From Pseudanabaena sp. M53BS1SP1A06MG (GTDB taxonomy: Bacteria; Cyanobacteriota; Cyanobacteriia; Pseudanabaenales; Pseudanabaenaceae), in NCBI GenBank assembly GCA_020404105.1, contig JADBWH010000063.1, positions 1 to 64,000 on the forward strand: a stretch of DNA of 64,000 bases. The letters are read 5' to 3'. The translations under genes were made by a program, and so were the position numbers. Of the stretch, positions 33,503 through 43,800 are shown piece by piece. The first letter of the stretch is position 1, and every line of letters begins with the position of its first letter. The notes beneath the pieces are model-generated. The model did no database searches, was not told the origin of the DNA, and saw only the letters and a list, made by a program, of their open reading frames with translations.

Positions 33503-34792
33503 CTATAGATCTTTGTTTTCCTTGAGTAACTTTGCATATTCTTGATCCGTCAAATCTTGCTCAGTGGTGTAGGCAAGATTATTTTGACTGATTACCTCTT
33601 GCTTAGTGGCAAAGGTACGTGCAAAGTTGAGCTTTTCGTGCAGAGTTGATGAGGGATTTTTTAGTAGTTCGTTACGAGCGGCGCGTTTTTGGTTGCGATC
33701 GCTAATCCCACCATTCAAGTACTGCAAGACAAAATAGCGCACCAAAGGCGTAGATAGGAACAAAACAGCATAACCTAGCAAGAATCCATAGGCAGCTTTG
33801 ATAAATCCTAAAAATCCAACTAGAGATGTGGCTAATCTGGGATTACCTAGCAAACTGCCCAAATAGAGCGAGGCAACTAGATAGAAAACCCCTAAACCGA
33901 TCGCTAGAGCAATCTTGCCTTGAGAAGCTTGGCTAAACTTCCAGAGCTTTTCTTGCAAATAGGAATGGCTAACCTTGACTTTGCGCTCCGAGGCAACTTT
34001 TTGTAAGTCAGGAAACTTATAGGCAAGGGTTCCCGCATCGCTAACTTCTGGAAAACCGTTAAATTTCGACAAGACGGGAATCACAAAATATTCATCACCC
34101 TCTAGGCGGCTAGTTTCATCGAGATAGGGGGCAATTTGCTCAGCGACGACGACACCGTTATTACTGCGAATCATCGCCGCAATTTCACGCCAACGACGCT
34201 CTTCGAGATCAGCGTTAGGATTACCATCACCAAATAAAAATGAAAAGACGCTTTCTAAAAAGCCCATGTCATCGGGATCGCGTTGGCGGATACGCTCTGG
34301 CTCATAGTAGTAGGGATCGAACATGATAAACGGATTGCCAAAGGGATTGCCCCAGCCCCCCATCCAGATAAATCCACCACCACCACGATTATCGCTACGA
34401 CGATCATCGCGATCATTACCACTACGCTGACTGTTTAGAGCGATCGTGGCGGCAATAATACCTAGCACCACGATAATAATCGAGACAATTAGCAAAATGC
34501 CAAAGGAAATCCGAATTCCGTAAAATACCCATTTCCAAACCCCTTTTAGCAATTCCTTGACCTGTAGCCAAAATGAACGATTGATCAGGATTTGGCGGAA
34601 ATTCGGAGCAAATTTATAGGCGATCTCGCCCGACTCGGCAACTTGGAGATTGCCACCCGTTTCCGAGGCAAGGGCTAATATTTCCCGTTGGGCGGTATTT
34701 AAATCAAGTCCAGACTGAGCCGCCACATCGCCTATCGTGACCCGATAGTTGAGCTTTTCGACGGCTTCCATGACTGCGGTACGAGTTGCCAT
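33503..34792 (-). CDS. Conserved membrane protein of cyanobacteria and plastids, function unknown
   Basis: A 429-residue protein. A helix-turn-helix-like N-terminus (RVTIGDVAAQSGLDLNTAQR) is followed by one strong membrane helix at about 95-117. A Gly/Trp/Phe-rich segment follows (FIWMGGWGNPFGNPFIMFDP), then a repeat of the winged-helix-like part (YLDETSRLEGDEYFVIPVLS). Two further membrane helices lie near 300-350. Similar proteins occur in chloroplasts, some annotated loosely as iron-sulfur related. I cannot assign a function. It is divergent from the DUF1997 gene. Confidence 0.75.
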   Translation of the reverse strand: MATRTAVMEAVEKLNYRVTIGDVAAQSGLDLNTAQREILALASETGGNLQVAESGEIAYKFAPNFRQILINRSFWLQVKELLKGVWKWVFYGIRISFGILLIVSIIIVVLGIIAATIALNSQRSGNDRDDRRSDNRGGGGFIWMGGWGNPFGNPFIMFDPYYYEPERIRQRDPDDMGFLESVFSFLFGDGNPNADLEERRWREIAAMIRSNNGVVVAEQIAPYLDETSRLEGDEYFVIPVLSKFNGFPEVSDAGTLAYKFPDLQKVASERKVKVSHSYLQEKLWKFSQASQGKIALAIGLGVFYLVASLYLGSLLGNPRLATSLVGFLGFIKAAYGFLLGYAVLFLSTPLVRYFVLQYLNGGISDRNQKRAARNELLKNPSSTLHEKLNFARTFATKQEVISQNNLAYTTEQDLTDQEYAKLLKENKDL

Positions 34793-34954
34793 AGGCTTTC
34801 ACTAATCTAACTGCTAGGACTATTATGATTGAAATATAGCTTTTTTGAAGTATATAGATTGTCCCGCAAAAGGTAGGACACCCTCTAGTAAGCAAGATCT
34901 GAGATGCGCTATTCTCATCTCAGATAGCCAAAAGCAGTTTTTAAGGTATTTGTC

Positions 34955-35770
34955 ATGCAGCAAGAACCAATGCGATCGCCTGCAAATTTAGATTTCACTT
35001 CAGAGTCAACGGGGAGAGATGATTCTGAGTTTGTTTTAACACCGACACAGGAAGCCGCCATGTTCTCGGAATATGGCACTGGTGATGATTCTGCCGACGA
35101 TCTCCAAGATCCCGATGGTGAGAACGAAGATAGCGATCGCTTAGCTCAGTCCAAAGACTTGCTGGAGACTGATCCGAATTCGGAAATACGACATTTTCAT
35201 AATCATTACATCGGCAATATGGATCTGCTTGCCGATAAGCCAACGGTCATGCAATACCTAGATGCCCATCAGGGATGGTTTCGACGTTGTGCCCATCCCT
35301 TTAAAGCTGATCCAATCGGGGAAACTGGTTATGCAATGGGGATTGGTAAGGTGGGAGCCTTAGGCTTTCAGGTAGATGCAAGGGTCGGTCTAGATTTGTT
35401 GCCTCCCGATGCCAATAGTGTATATCGGATTGTGACTATTCCCATTCCCGATCAGGAGCCACAGGGCTATGAAGTGGATTTCCATGCAGAGATGCGCCTA
35501 GAAGAAAAGACTTTGGAATTACGAGCTGGGGAAAAAATTGGTAATAATCCCTTAATTACATCGATTGAATGGGATTTAAACCTGACGGTTTCTCTGCATT
35601 TTCCTGCCTTTATCCAGAAGTTATCGAGGGATATGATCCAGAAAACGGGGGATAGCGTCCTTGGTTTCATTGTTCAGCGTGTTTCTAAAAGTCTGACTGC
35701 TAAGGTACAAGATGACTTCCATAAGACCCATGACATTAAAGTTCCGAAACAGATTAAGCTCAGAAGATAG
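34955..35770 (+). CDS. DUF1997 protein
   Basis: A 271-residue protein. Its first 80 residues are acidic and probably disordered. From about residue 85 the DUF1997 domain begins (MDLLADKPTVMQYLDAHQGW, GYAMGIGKVGALGFQVDARV), continues through YEVDFHAEMRLEE and ends KTHDIKVPKQIKL. The family is found in cyanobacteria and plastids and has no proven function known to me. The gene stands alone. Confidence 0.85.
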   Translation: MQQEPMRSPANLDFTSESTGRDDSEFVLTPTQEAAMFSEYGTGDDSADDLQDPDGENEDSDRLAQSKDLLETDPNSEIRHFHNHYIGNMDLLADKPTVMQYLDAHQGWFRRCAHPFKADPIGETGYAMGIGKVGALGFQVDARVGLDLLPPDANSVYRIVTIPIPDQEPQGYEVDFHAEMRLEEKTLELRAGEKIGNNPLITSIEWDLNLTVSLHFPAFIQKLSRDMIQKTGDSVLGFIVQRVSKSLTAKVQDDFHKTHDIKVPKQIKLRR

Positions 35771-35934
35771 CATTTGACCAAGGAAAAAGGTAATTTGCAG
35801 AGATTTAGATAGCTATGTTGCGTATTTGATAACGGGCATTGCTAAATCTCCCAAACTTGAGATGAGACAAATCGCAATGGCAAAGATGATCCGCTCACTA
35901 AGCGATCGCAATATTTGCGACAGGAAGTAATAAA

Positions 35935-36003
35935 TTAACGCGAGTTCGGGATAATTTGAAACGGGCTTTTAAAATTTGCCAGCTTAACCAGAACTGACGT
36001 TAA
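35935..36003. repeat. ME-G mini-element with IS982-type ends (69 bp)
   Basis: Left end TTAACGCGAGTTCGGGATAA and right end (complement) TTAACGTCAGTTCTGGTTAA. These match the ends of the IS982 element at 48961-50020. There is no coding content. The preceding 160 bases after the DUF1997 gene show nothing. Confidence 0.7.
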
Positions 36004-36058
36004 ATTATTTGCAAATTCTCTCTGAGTTTATTACAGCCTGTTGAGGCTTTGAGTAGTA

Positions 36059-36139
36059 CAGAAATATTTTTGAAAGCGGCGTGAAGCGCCGTTTTCAAAA
36101 ATATTTCTGGGTTTTAAGTAAGCGCAAAGCGCTGTAATT
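36059..36139. repeat. ME-D hairpin element, copy 1
   Basis: CAGAAATATTTTTGAAA pairs with TTTCAAAAATATTTCTG around a GC-rich core, followed by GCGCAAAGCGCTGTAATT. The same tail and long hairpin occur at 40702 and, inverted, at 63151. A related flank lies left of the IS982 element. From 36140 to 36313 only further short hairpins are visible. Confidence 0.6.
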
Positions 36140-36313
36140 CTGCATCCCAAATTTTTGCGATTTGCACGGCGTGAATCACCACTTAAAATCAGGTAAAATT
36201 GGGTAGATTTAGTGTAGGCAAAACCCGCACTAAATCTACTCAAAACCTAGTAAAAAAGAAAAAGTCGCGGATCTGAATATCCACAGATTGCTCTCTTTTT
36301 GCCTTAACTTGTA

Positions 36314-36413
36314 AGTAGCTAGACATAAGTAAACTAAAAACCGAGAATTTTGTTCCGCCCGCGTAGCGGGCGGAACAAAATCTGGTTTTTAGTTTTAATT
36401 AAGTTGAGCTACT
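36314..36413. repeat. ME-A mini-element, copy 2 (100 bp, TA-flanked)
   Basis: Almost identical to copy 1 at 1890; the loop triplet reads GTA instead of TAC. TA on both sides. Confidence 0.85.
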
Positions 36414-36471
36414 TATCTCAGATCAATCAAGCTATCATTAACTTGATTTCAACTAATAATGGAAAAACATT

Positions 36472-37452
36472 ATGGAGTTATGGAGTTTTGTGATCGGTGC
36501 AGGTATTTTCTTTGGTCTTGGAGGTTCATCTTTCAAAATTATTAACCAAGGCGAAGAAGCACTAGTCGCATCCTTTGGCAAATACAAACGCAAGCTTCCT
36601 GCGGGGCCGCACTTTATTCTGCCATTTATTGATACTGTGAGTTTTAGAGGCTCGATCAAAGAGCAAGTACTTGACGTTCCTGCCCAACAATGCATCACCC
36701 GTGACAACGTACCCATTACTGCTGATGCAGTTGTGTATTGGCGGGTTATCGATATGGAAAAAGCATATTATCGCGTCGAAAACTTGCGGCAAGCGATTAT
36801 TAACATCATTCTTACTCAGATTCGAGCAGAGCTAGGTAGTCTAGAGCTTGACGAGACCTTCACCGCTAGAAATAAAATTAACGAACTTCTATTGCGCGAT
36901 CTTGATGAAGCGACCGAACCTTGGGGGGTGAAAGTCACGCGAGTAGAGTTGCGAGATATCTTACCAGCCAAAGCAGTGCAGGAGTCAATGGAATTGCAAA
37001 TGACCGCAGAGCGTAAAAAACGTGCGGCAATTTTGACCTCTGAAGGCGAACGTGAAGCTGCGATTAATAAAGCGCGAGGTTTAGCAGACTCGCAGTTACT
37101 GAATGCTGAAGCTTCGCAAAAAGCTGCCATCTTAGAAGCTGAAGGACAGAAACAAGCAAGAATTTTAAGAGCGGAAGCGGAACGTCAGGAACAGGTGCTC
37201 AAGGCTCAAGGTACGGCTCAAGCGATGCAGGTACTATTGCAATCCATGAAAGGTAATTCTCAGGCACAGGAAGCCTTGCAATTTTTGTTAGCTCAAAGCT
37301 ATATCTCGATGGCAACAACTGTTGGATCTAGCGGTAGTAGTAAGGTCATGTTTATGGATCCGCGATCACTACCTTCGACTCTAGAAGGATTAAAGTCAAT
37401 AGTTGATGTCCCCGAATCAGGCGATTTCCCCAGTAAAGATTGGACGAAATAG
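36472..37452 (+). CDS. SPFH/band 7 protein (stomatin-like)
   Basis: A 326-residue protein with an N-terminal membrane segment (residues 5-22). It continues with the SPFH domain ([58 protein letters not shown]) and a long Ala/Glu-rich coiled coil (about 185-265). Such proteins form oligomeric membrane platforms, often with an NfeD partner; none is adjacent here. The role is probably in membrane protein quality or organisation. A terminator hairpin follows. Confidence 0.93.
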   Translation: MELWSFVIGAGIFFGLGGSSFKIINQGEEALVASFGKYKRKLPAGPHFILPFIDTVSFRGSIKEQVLDVPAQQCITRDNVPITADAVVYWRVIDMEKAYYRVENLRQAIINIILTQIRAELGSLELDETFTARNKINELLLRDLDEATEPWGVKVTRVELRDILPAKAVQESMELQMTAERKKRAAILTSEGEREAAINKARGLADSQLLNAEASQKAAILEAEGQKQARILRAEAERQEQVLKAQGTAQAMQVLLQSMKGNSQAQEALQFLLAQSYISMATTVGSSGSSKVMFMDPRSLPSTLEGLKSIVDVPESGDFPSKDWTK

Positions 37453-37455
37453 TTG

Positions 37456-37481
37456 AAAAGGCTCGTTTAGAGAGCCTTTTG
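37456..37481. terminator. Bidirectional terminator
   Basis: AAAAGGCTC and GAGCCTTTT arms with a short loop, between the converging SPFH and cyanophycinase genes. Confidence 0.8.
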
Positions 37482-37493
37482 CATTTGTATAGT

Positions 37494-38408
37494 TTATACA
37501 GATGGACTAATCGGAATCCGCTTGAGCAAATGATATTTACAACCTGTAGCAAGAATATGAACGCGCAAATTATGAATCGTCAAAGGTGCAGAACCGCTTA
37601 CCCATAGTTGATTGCTGTAGGAGACTTCCCCAGGATCGACCACGGTTACTGTACCACGCCCCATCACCCGCATGATGTTATTTGGTTCAAAGATGGCTAC
37701 GGTGTCCTCATCAATGCCAATGCCAATGCGATCAGGATGCGCGGCGATCGCCGTCATCAGACGAGCCATACGGTTACGGTTATGGAAGTGCTGATCAACA
37801 ATAATTTCAGGCAAAATATTTAAGCCTGTGCTCATATTGACTAGTTCCTTATGGGGAGACTCACCACTGCTACCACCCGAAATCATGTGATAGCCCATCG
37901 CGGCAGCCCCAGCACTTGTACCCGCCAGAACTAAACGCTGTTCCGCAATCCGTTTGGCGATCATAATGGCAAAGGGAGTATCAGCAATCAGACCACAAAG
38001 ACGCAACTGATCGCCACCTGTCATAAAAATCCCTGTAAAGCGATCAACTAATTTCTCGGCATCTGGATAGTCATGGTGAGGACGCTCACGAATATCGAGA
38101 ACTTCAACATCCTTTGCGCCGAGATCGGTGAAAATATCATGATAAATTCGCCCGATAATATCAGGTTCTCTAGATGCACAGGGAATTATGGCAATTCGAG
38201 CTTGGGAGCCACCAGAGTTTTCTATAAAGGCTTTGAGAATCTTGCGGTCTTGTACTTTATCCTCGCCACCACCGATTACCATTACCGCCGACTTAATAAT
38301 TTGAGTCATGCCCCTATCTGTTGCCACATCTTCATCTAAGTTCAGCATATTAGCAGATTGGTCAACAAATTGTTTTAGGCGATCAATTAGTCTAACACTT
38401 TGACTCAT
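37494..38408 (-). CDS. cphB: Cyanophycinase
   Basis: A 304-residue S51-type peptidase that cleaves the storage polymer cyanophycin to beta-Asp-Arg dipeptides. It shows VMVIGGGEDKVQDRKILKAF, ALGG-like GGDQLRLCG, and the nucleophile motif AGTSAGAAAMG with the catalytic Ser. QHFHNRNRMARLMTAIA and GIGIDEDTVA follow. About 35 residues precede the conserved start, so translation might begin at the internal MTQIIKSAVM. No cyanophycin synthetase gene is in this window. Confidence 0.92.
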   Translation of the reverse strand: MSQSVRLIDRLKQFVDQSANMLNLDEDVATDRGMTQIIKSAVMVIGGGEDKVQDRKILKAFIENSGGSQARIAIIPCASREPDIIGRIYHDIFTDLGAKDVEVLDIRERPHHDYPDAEKLVDRFTGIFMTGGDQLRLCGLIADTPFAIMIAKRIAEQRLVLAGTSAGAAAMGYHMISGGSSGESPHKELVNMSTGLNILPEIIVDQHFHNRNRMARLMTAIAAHPDRIGIGIDEDTVAIFEPNNIMRVMGRGTVTVVDPGEVSYSNQLWVSGSAPLTIHNLRVHILATGCKYHLLKRIPISPSV

Positions 38409-38532
38409 TTTGTTTTTTGCTGACTCCCCAATGTTGGAATTACCTCCATTGATGCTACATCGCTACAAAAGCTATACACAAGCTCAATTGTATAACTTTT
38501 GCGTAATCACAAATTAATTTTTGCCAAAAAAT

Positions 38533-38555
38533 AAGAGCGCTGAGCGCTCCTTTTT
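38533..38555 (-). terminator. Terminator downstream of the DUF4327 gene
   Basis: AGAGCGCTGAGCGCTC hairpin; on the minus strand it precedes a TTATTTTTT-like run. Confidence 0.6.
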
Positions 38556-38563
38556 AGTTGTGA

Positions 38564-38785
38564 TTAATCACTTTGCCAGCATTCACGGCTTAACAAATCA
38601 CAAATGCGATCGCGTAGTAGGTAATGATTTTCTTCTAATTCTCGTTCGATTTGGCACCATTCGCGATCACGAAAAAAACGGCAAAGTGTATGAATAGGCT
38701 GACTACGGCTAAGTCTTCCACTTTCGAGTAGATGTCTTGCTTCGTCTTGGATAGCGCCGATGGAATAATAAAGTGATTGCAACAT
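38564..38785 (-). CDS. DUF4327 protein
   Basis: About 73 residues from MLQSLYYSIGAIQDEARHLL, then SQPIHTLCRFFRDREW and NHYLLRDRICDLL. This is the DUF4327 pattern, a short helical protein restricted mainly to cyanobacteria with no known role. I chose the ATG at 38785, where family members start; the longer frame adds 28 unlikely residues. Confidence 0.85.
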   Translation of the reverse strand: MLQSLYYSIGAIQDEARHLLESGRLSRSQPIHTLCRFFRDREWCQIERELEENHYLLRDRICDLLSRECWQSD

Positions 38786-38976
38786 AACCAGACTCTCTAT
38801 GTAGGTTTTTGCGTAAGCAGGGGTTATAACCGATACAGTAATAACTTGTGTCTGTGTAGGAGAATACAAACCTTAATTATTTTCCCATGTAGTTATGCGC
38901 TCTTCATAAAATTACATGAAACTCAAAACAACAAAATATTTTCTTGATTTCATGAAGCTATAGAAAATGTAGTAAT

Positions 38977-39933
38977 TTATACTTTTTGTACAAGGGTTTT
39001 GCCAAATAGCCCTTGGGGACGTATCAAAAGAACGATGAATAGTAGAGCAAAGGCGACAGCATCTTTGTAGGCGGACTGATCGGATGGGACAAAAGATTCG
39101 GCAAGCCCTAAAATGATGCCACCTACAACCGCTCCAGGGATATTACCTAGTCCGCCTAAGACGATGACAGCTAGCCCTTTTAAGCCAAAGCCAATGCCGA
39201 AATATGGTCCCGCGATGCTGACGCTAGAGCCAACTAATGTCCCTGCTAGACCACCTAAAAAACCTGATACAAAAAAGGTAAGCAAAATAAAAAAGTCAGT
39301 ATTAATACCTAAAAGGCTAGCGGTTGTGGCATCTTCAGCAACAGCTTTCATCGCCTTACCAAGTTTGGTGAAGTTAATGCCGTAGGTCAAAATGGATAAA
39401 ATAATCACGGACACGCTAAAAATCATAATTTGGACAGTGCGAATGTTGATCGGTTTATCAACCGTGCCGAAGTTGACTGCGGCGGGTAAACTGCCATAAA
39501 TATTGGCGGGAAAGTTGTAGCTTTCTGCACCAACGAGATATTGAATGATATTTATGATCGCTACAGCTACTCCTAAGCTAGACACTAGGGTCAGTAAAGG
39601 ATCGGCTTTGCGATCGCGTAGAGGTCGAAAGGCAATCCGCTCAATCAAAACGCTGACTCCACCTGCCAGTAGACTACTCACAAAAATGGCAACAAAAAAC
39701 GGTAAATGTAATTCTTTGGGTAAGGAGAGATTGGCTAAGACCCCGTTAAATCCAAAGGCTCCTCCGCACAGCACATAGGTAAAATATGCACCAAGGGTAA
39801 ATACAGCACCATGAGCAAAATTAATAATTCCTAAAATTGAGAATACGAGGGTATAGCCGAGGGCAAAAATGGCATAAACACTACCAATGGATAAGCCATT
39901 TAAAAACTGCTGCAAGAATACTGATAAGTCCAT
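38977..39933 (-). CDS. Branched-chain/neutral amino acid ABC transporter permease (LivH/NatD type)
   Basis: A 318-residue inner-membrane permease with about eight helices. The start FLQQFLNGLSIGSVYAIFAL and the motif GIINFAHGAVFTLGAYFTY mark the LivH family, and KAVAEDATTASLLGIN is the coupling loop that contacts the ATPase. In cyanobacteria the closest role is NatD of the neutral amino acid system; urea permease UrtB is less likely. No partner ABC genes are adjacent, as is common for scattered nat genes. Its start is only 21 bases from a divergent gene. Confidence 0.9.
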   Translation of the reverse strand: MDLSVFLQQFLNGLSIGSVYAIFALGYTLVFSILGIINFAHGAVFTLGAYFTYVLCGGAFGFNGVLANLSLPKELHLPFFVAIFVSSLLAGGVSVLIERIAFRPLRDRKADPLLTLVSSLGVAVAIINIIQYLVGAESYNFPANIYGSLPAAVNFGTVDKPINIRTVQIMIFSVSVIILSILTYGINFTKLGKAMKAVAEDATTASLLGINTDFFILLTFFVSGFLGGLAGTLVGSSVSIAGPYFGIGFGLKGLAVIVLGGLGNIPGAVVGGIILGLAESFVPSDQSAYKDAVAFALLFIVLLIRPQGLFGKTLVQKV

Positions 39934-39954
39934 ATGCTTTTATGAATTTTTCTT

Positions 39955-40677
39955 ATGAAACTTTTTAAGGATTTTACACTTGTGCTTACTGGGCTAGCGA
40001 TCGCCGTGACAGTTATGCCAGCATCATCAGCGATCGCGACACTCAAGTATCCTCATAAGCAGTATATCGATCAAAACCTCATTGCTACTGGTGCATCGCG
40101 AGTAATTGAACTACCTGATACTGGTATACAAAATGATAGTTGGAGTTGCGGTCCCAATTCCGCAGCAAGGGTATTGCGCTATTACGGACATGATGTTGAC
40201 TATGCAACGGTTCGATCTGCTACGGATAAGAAGCTATTTTTGCCCCAAAAAATACGAAATCCCTTTAATAATCAGTGGATTGAAGTCAGAACAGGGACTC
40301 CACCGCAAACTCTACAACAGGTGATGCAGCGATGGGAAGGCGATCGCGTCAAGAAATCACCACAGACTAGCTTTAATCGCTTAATTAATTTAGTACGATC
40401 AGGTAAACCTGCGATCACCTTAGTAAGGGTTGGTAGTTTCTCGATTCCGTATATGGGTTCAATTCCCTATTTACATTGGATCGCTGTGACAGGAGTCGAT
40501 CCCGTCCAACAACAAATTTATTACACTGATACCAATAGTCAAGTTTATGCTTTGTCTTATCAAGATTTTCAGTCTCGATGGGATTTGGGCTTAGATCGAG
40601 ATGTAAGTAATGCGATCGCCAATATCCTCAAAAATAATGGTGTCGAAGCAAGGACTATAGTTTGGATTGATCGGTAA
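39955..40677 (+). CDS. Secreted C39-like cysteine peptidase domain protein
   Basis: A 240-residue protein with a signal peptide (residues 1-28, ending ASSAIA). It carries a papain-like C39 fold: catalytic Cys in NDSWSCGPNSAARVLRYYG (about residue 64), His in YLHWIAVTGVD (about 177), and Asp in YYTDTNSQ. No ABC transporter or bacteriocin gene adjoins, so a secreted or periplasmic peptidase or a binding role is possible. It is divergent from the permease with nearly overlapping upstream regions. Confidence 0.8.
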   Translation: MKLFKDFTLVLTGLAIAVTVMPASSAIATLKYPHKQYIDQNLIATGASRVIELPDTGIQNDSWSCGPNSAARVLRYYGHDVDYATVRSATDKKLFLPQKIRNPFNNQWIEVRTGTPPQTLQQVMQRWEGDRVKKSPQTSFNRLINLVRSGKPAITLVRVGSFSIPYMGSIPYLHWIAVTGVDPVQQQIYYTDTNSQVYALSYQDFQSRWDLGLDRDVSNAIANILKNNGVEARTIVWIDR

Positions 40678-40701
40678 GGATTTGCATAGCAATTGAACCA
40701 C

Positions 40702-40776
40702 AAGATATTTTTGGAAAGGATTGCTTTGCAATCCTTTCCAAAAATATCTTAGTTGTGGGTGCAAAGCGCTGTAATG
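40702..40776. repeat. ME-D hairpin element, copy 2
   Basis: AAGATATTTTTGGAAAGGA pairs with its complement around TTT, followed by GCAAAGCGCTGTAATGCC. Just after it, AACCCGAACTGACATTAA resembles an IS982-type end. The element lies between converging genes. Confidence 0.6.
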
Positions 40777-40832
40777 CCAGATCAACCCGAACTGACATTA
40801 AGCATAGCCGACGACTAAGTAAGTGGCTATGC

Positions 40833-43800
40833 TTAGCTCATTAGTACCTCTTGCTGCTGAGACTCTAAGAACTCGCGAATACGTCTAATTTGGAAATCAC
40901 GAGCATAAACGAGGATTTGCTTGGTGAAGGGGGTAAAAACAGAATCGGTTTCCTGTAGTAGCATAACTTCATCTTGAATGGCTAAAATATCGCCAATACG
41001 AGCCATTTGGATCAAGTTGTCTAGCGTAGATTTTGGAGGGTATATTAAGGGCTGAGTGGGCTCCTCAATATTGCGATTATTATCAAATCCATTCGTCAGT
41101 GATGGGTCACCAAGTGCAAGATCATCATATTGCCACTCTAAATTGAGCAGCGATCGCATCGTATGGAAGAGGTTATCGGGATTAACAGGTTTCGCAATGA
41201 AAGCATTGCAACCCACCTTTAGACTCAGTTCACGATCTTGACTAAAGGCACTAGCCGAAACCATCACAATCGCAGTTTTCTCAAACATAGACAACTGTCG
41301 CAACTGCTTGGTGGTTTCATGTCCATCCAGTTCAGGCATAACCATGTCCAGCAAAATTAAGTCTGGGGCAAAAATCTGTGCTTGTCTAATACAGTCATAG
41401 CCATCAATTGCTTCGGCAACAATAAATCCAAGGGGTACGAGCAGATCACTTAAGACCATTCTATTTTCAGTCTTGTCATCGACTACTAAGATTTTGAGGC
41501 GATCGCCATAGTAACCAGTGATTGTGCGACTATCAATAGCGGTTGTGGTACTGTGGTTGGCAACTTCTGTTAACTCAATTTCAAACCAAAAAGTACTACC
41601 TTCATTCAAAGTACTGGTGACTTGGAGTTGCCCACCCATCATTTCCACAATTTTTTGACAAATTGGTAAACCTAAACCAGTGCCAGAATAGCGGCGGGAG
41701 CGCTCACCTACCTGTTGAAATGGTAAAAAGATCTCTTCTAATTTATCGGGAGCAATTCCTACCCCTGTATCTGCAATTTCAAAGCGTAATTTGTAGTTCT
41801 TCTGTTTTGGATTGCTAGAGTTGGGTTCGTAGGGCTGAGCACTGACGCAGAAGGAAACGCTGCCTTGATCGGTGAATTTGACGGCATTCCCAAATAAATT
41901 GATTAGTACTTGTCGTAGGCGCTTCTCATCACCATACATTATTGTAGGCAAAGGGGTGAGTGGTTGATAAGTCAATTTCACGTCCTTGGCATGGACTTGT
42001 AATTGAAACATATCAGTGATACTTTGCAAGAGTTTAGGAAGGTCAAACTCACTAGAATTGAGTTCGAGTTTTTTTGCTTCAATTTTAGAAAGATCGAGAA
42101 TGTCATTTAACAGCGTTAATAAATGCTCACCACTGCGCTGAATGATTTCTAGCCCTGAGCGATGTTTTTGCGGATCATTACTGCGCTTGAGAATTTGGGC
42201 ATAACCTAAAATCCCATTCAAAGGAGTGCGTAACTCATGGCTCATATTGGCGAGAAAGTCACTCTTGGCTCGGTTTGCCATGTCTGCAATTTCTTTGGCA
42301 GATTGGAGTTCCTTTTCTGCCCGTTTGCGATCAGTAATATCTGTGCCAACTGAGAGAATCTCTATTAATTTCCCCTGATCATTATAAATGGGCTTATTTG
42401 ACCAAGTTACCCAGACTCGTCTGCCATCTTTACAGATATTCTCATTCTCATTGAGTTGATATTTCTCAGGGTTCTGACAGATATCCTCAATCATTTTACG
42501 AAGGTCGTCGCCTGTCACACTTTGAGTAGAGACAATGGTTTCTAGAACGCAAGAACCGATTATATCTTCTAATTGACATCCAAAAAATTTTAATCCATAA
42601 TCATTTAAAAAGCAAATGCTTCCTTGGGTATCCCAGCGTAAAATGATACAGTTAGCGGATTCAACGAGATCACGATATTTCTTTTCACTCTCTTTAATAT
42701 TCTCTTCGATTTTTTTTCGATCACTAATATCTTTTATTGCATAAATTGCAAATACTTGACCACCAAATTCAATGGTTTCCGAAGAGATTAATCCTGTAAT
42801 AATTTTGCCTGCTTTGGTAACAAAACTTGCCTCGTAGTTAAAAACTCGACAATCTCTTTCTAAAATTGCCAACATGCGATCGCGTTCCTGCAAGTCTAGC
42901 CATAGATTTAAATCAGAGGGAGCAGCACCAATTGCCTCTTCACGACTATAGCCCGTAATCTCCGTCCATTTGTCATTGACATCAACATGTTTGTTTGTGC
43001 CAACTGTAACTAGAGCCATGCCATCAGGACTAGACCGAAACGCTTTAGCAAATTTCTCCTCCGATTCGCGCAGAGCTGCTTCTGTCATTTCATGCTCGAG
43101 AATCTCCTGCTGAAGAGCTTGTGTACGTTCATCAACTTTCTGCACTAGTAATTGCGAATATTCCTCCAATCTGGTGTGGGATTTTTTCAGTTGGCGACTC
43201 ATCTGATTAAAGGCTGTCGCTAAGATAGCTAGTTCCTTAACCACACAAGAATATTCTACTTTTTGATTGAGATTTCCATTGGCGATCTCTTGACTAGCTA
43301 AACTTAATTGCGTAATGGGACGACTCAACCAACGTGCCGAAATAATGCCAAAGATCGTAGTTAAGCTCAATGCAACAAAACATAGGATTAGTGTTGAAGT
43401 TGTATTTTCTCTGATTTGTGAAAGAAACTCTGATGTGGGGGTAACGACAACAATGCTCCAATTCAATCCCCTCAACTTCGATGTATCCTTTAGGCTAGCG
43501 ACCTGTAAGTAATAATTTTCTCCATCAAATTTAATTACTGACTGCAACACTGACTGCAACAGTTGATGATTATCCATAGTCTCTTGTGATTTGAGCCATT
43601 TAGCTACTTGTTGAGTTAATGGATCTTGACTTTGGGTTGCAAAAATTCGCTCAGGTTTACTGTATTGACTATTTTGATAGTTAGAAGTAGCTATCGTAGC
43701 TTCTAAATTAGAACTTGCCACTAATCTTCCTGCATGATCAACAATAAATGTCTGTCCCTTTTGACTAACTTTAGTTTCCTTTAGAAAGCGATTAATATCG

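Noticed and set aside
36031-36243. 70-residue minus-strand frame
   Set aside because: It is made of ME-D and other hairpin repeats.
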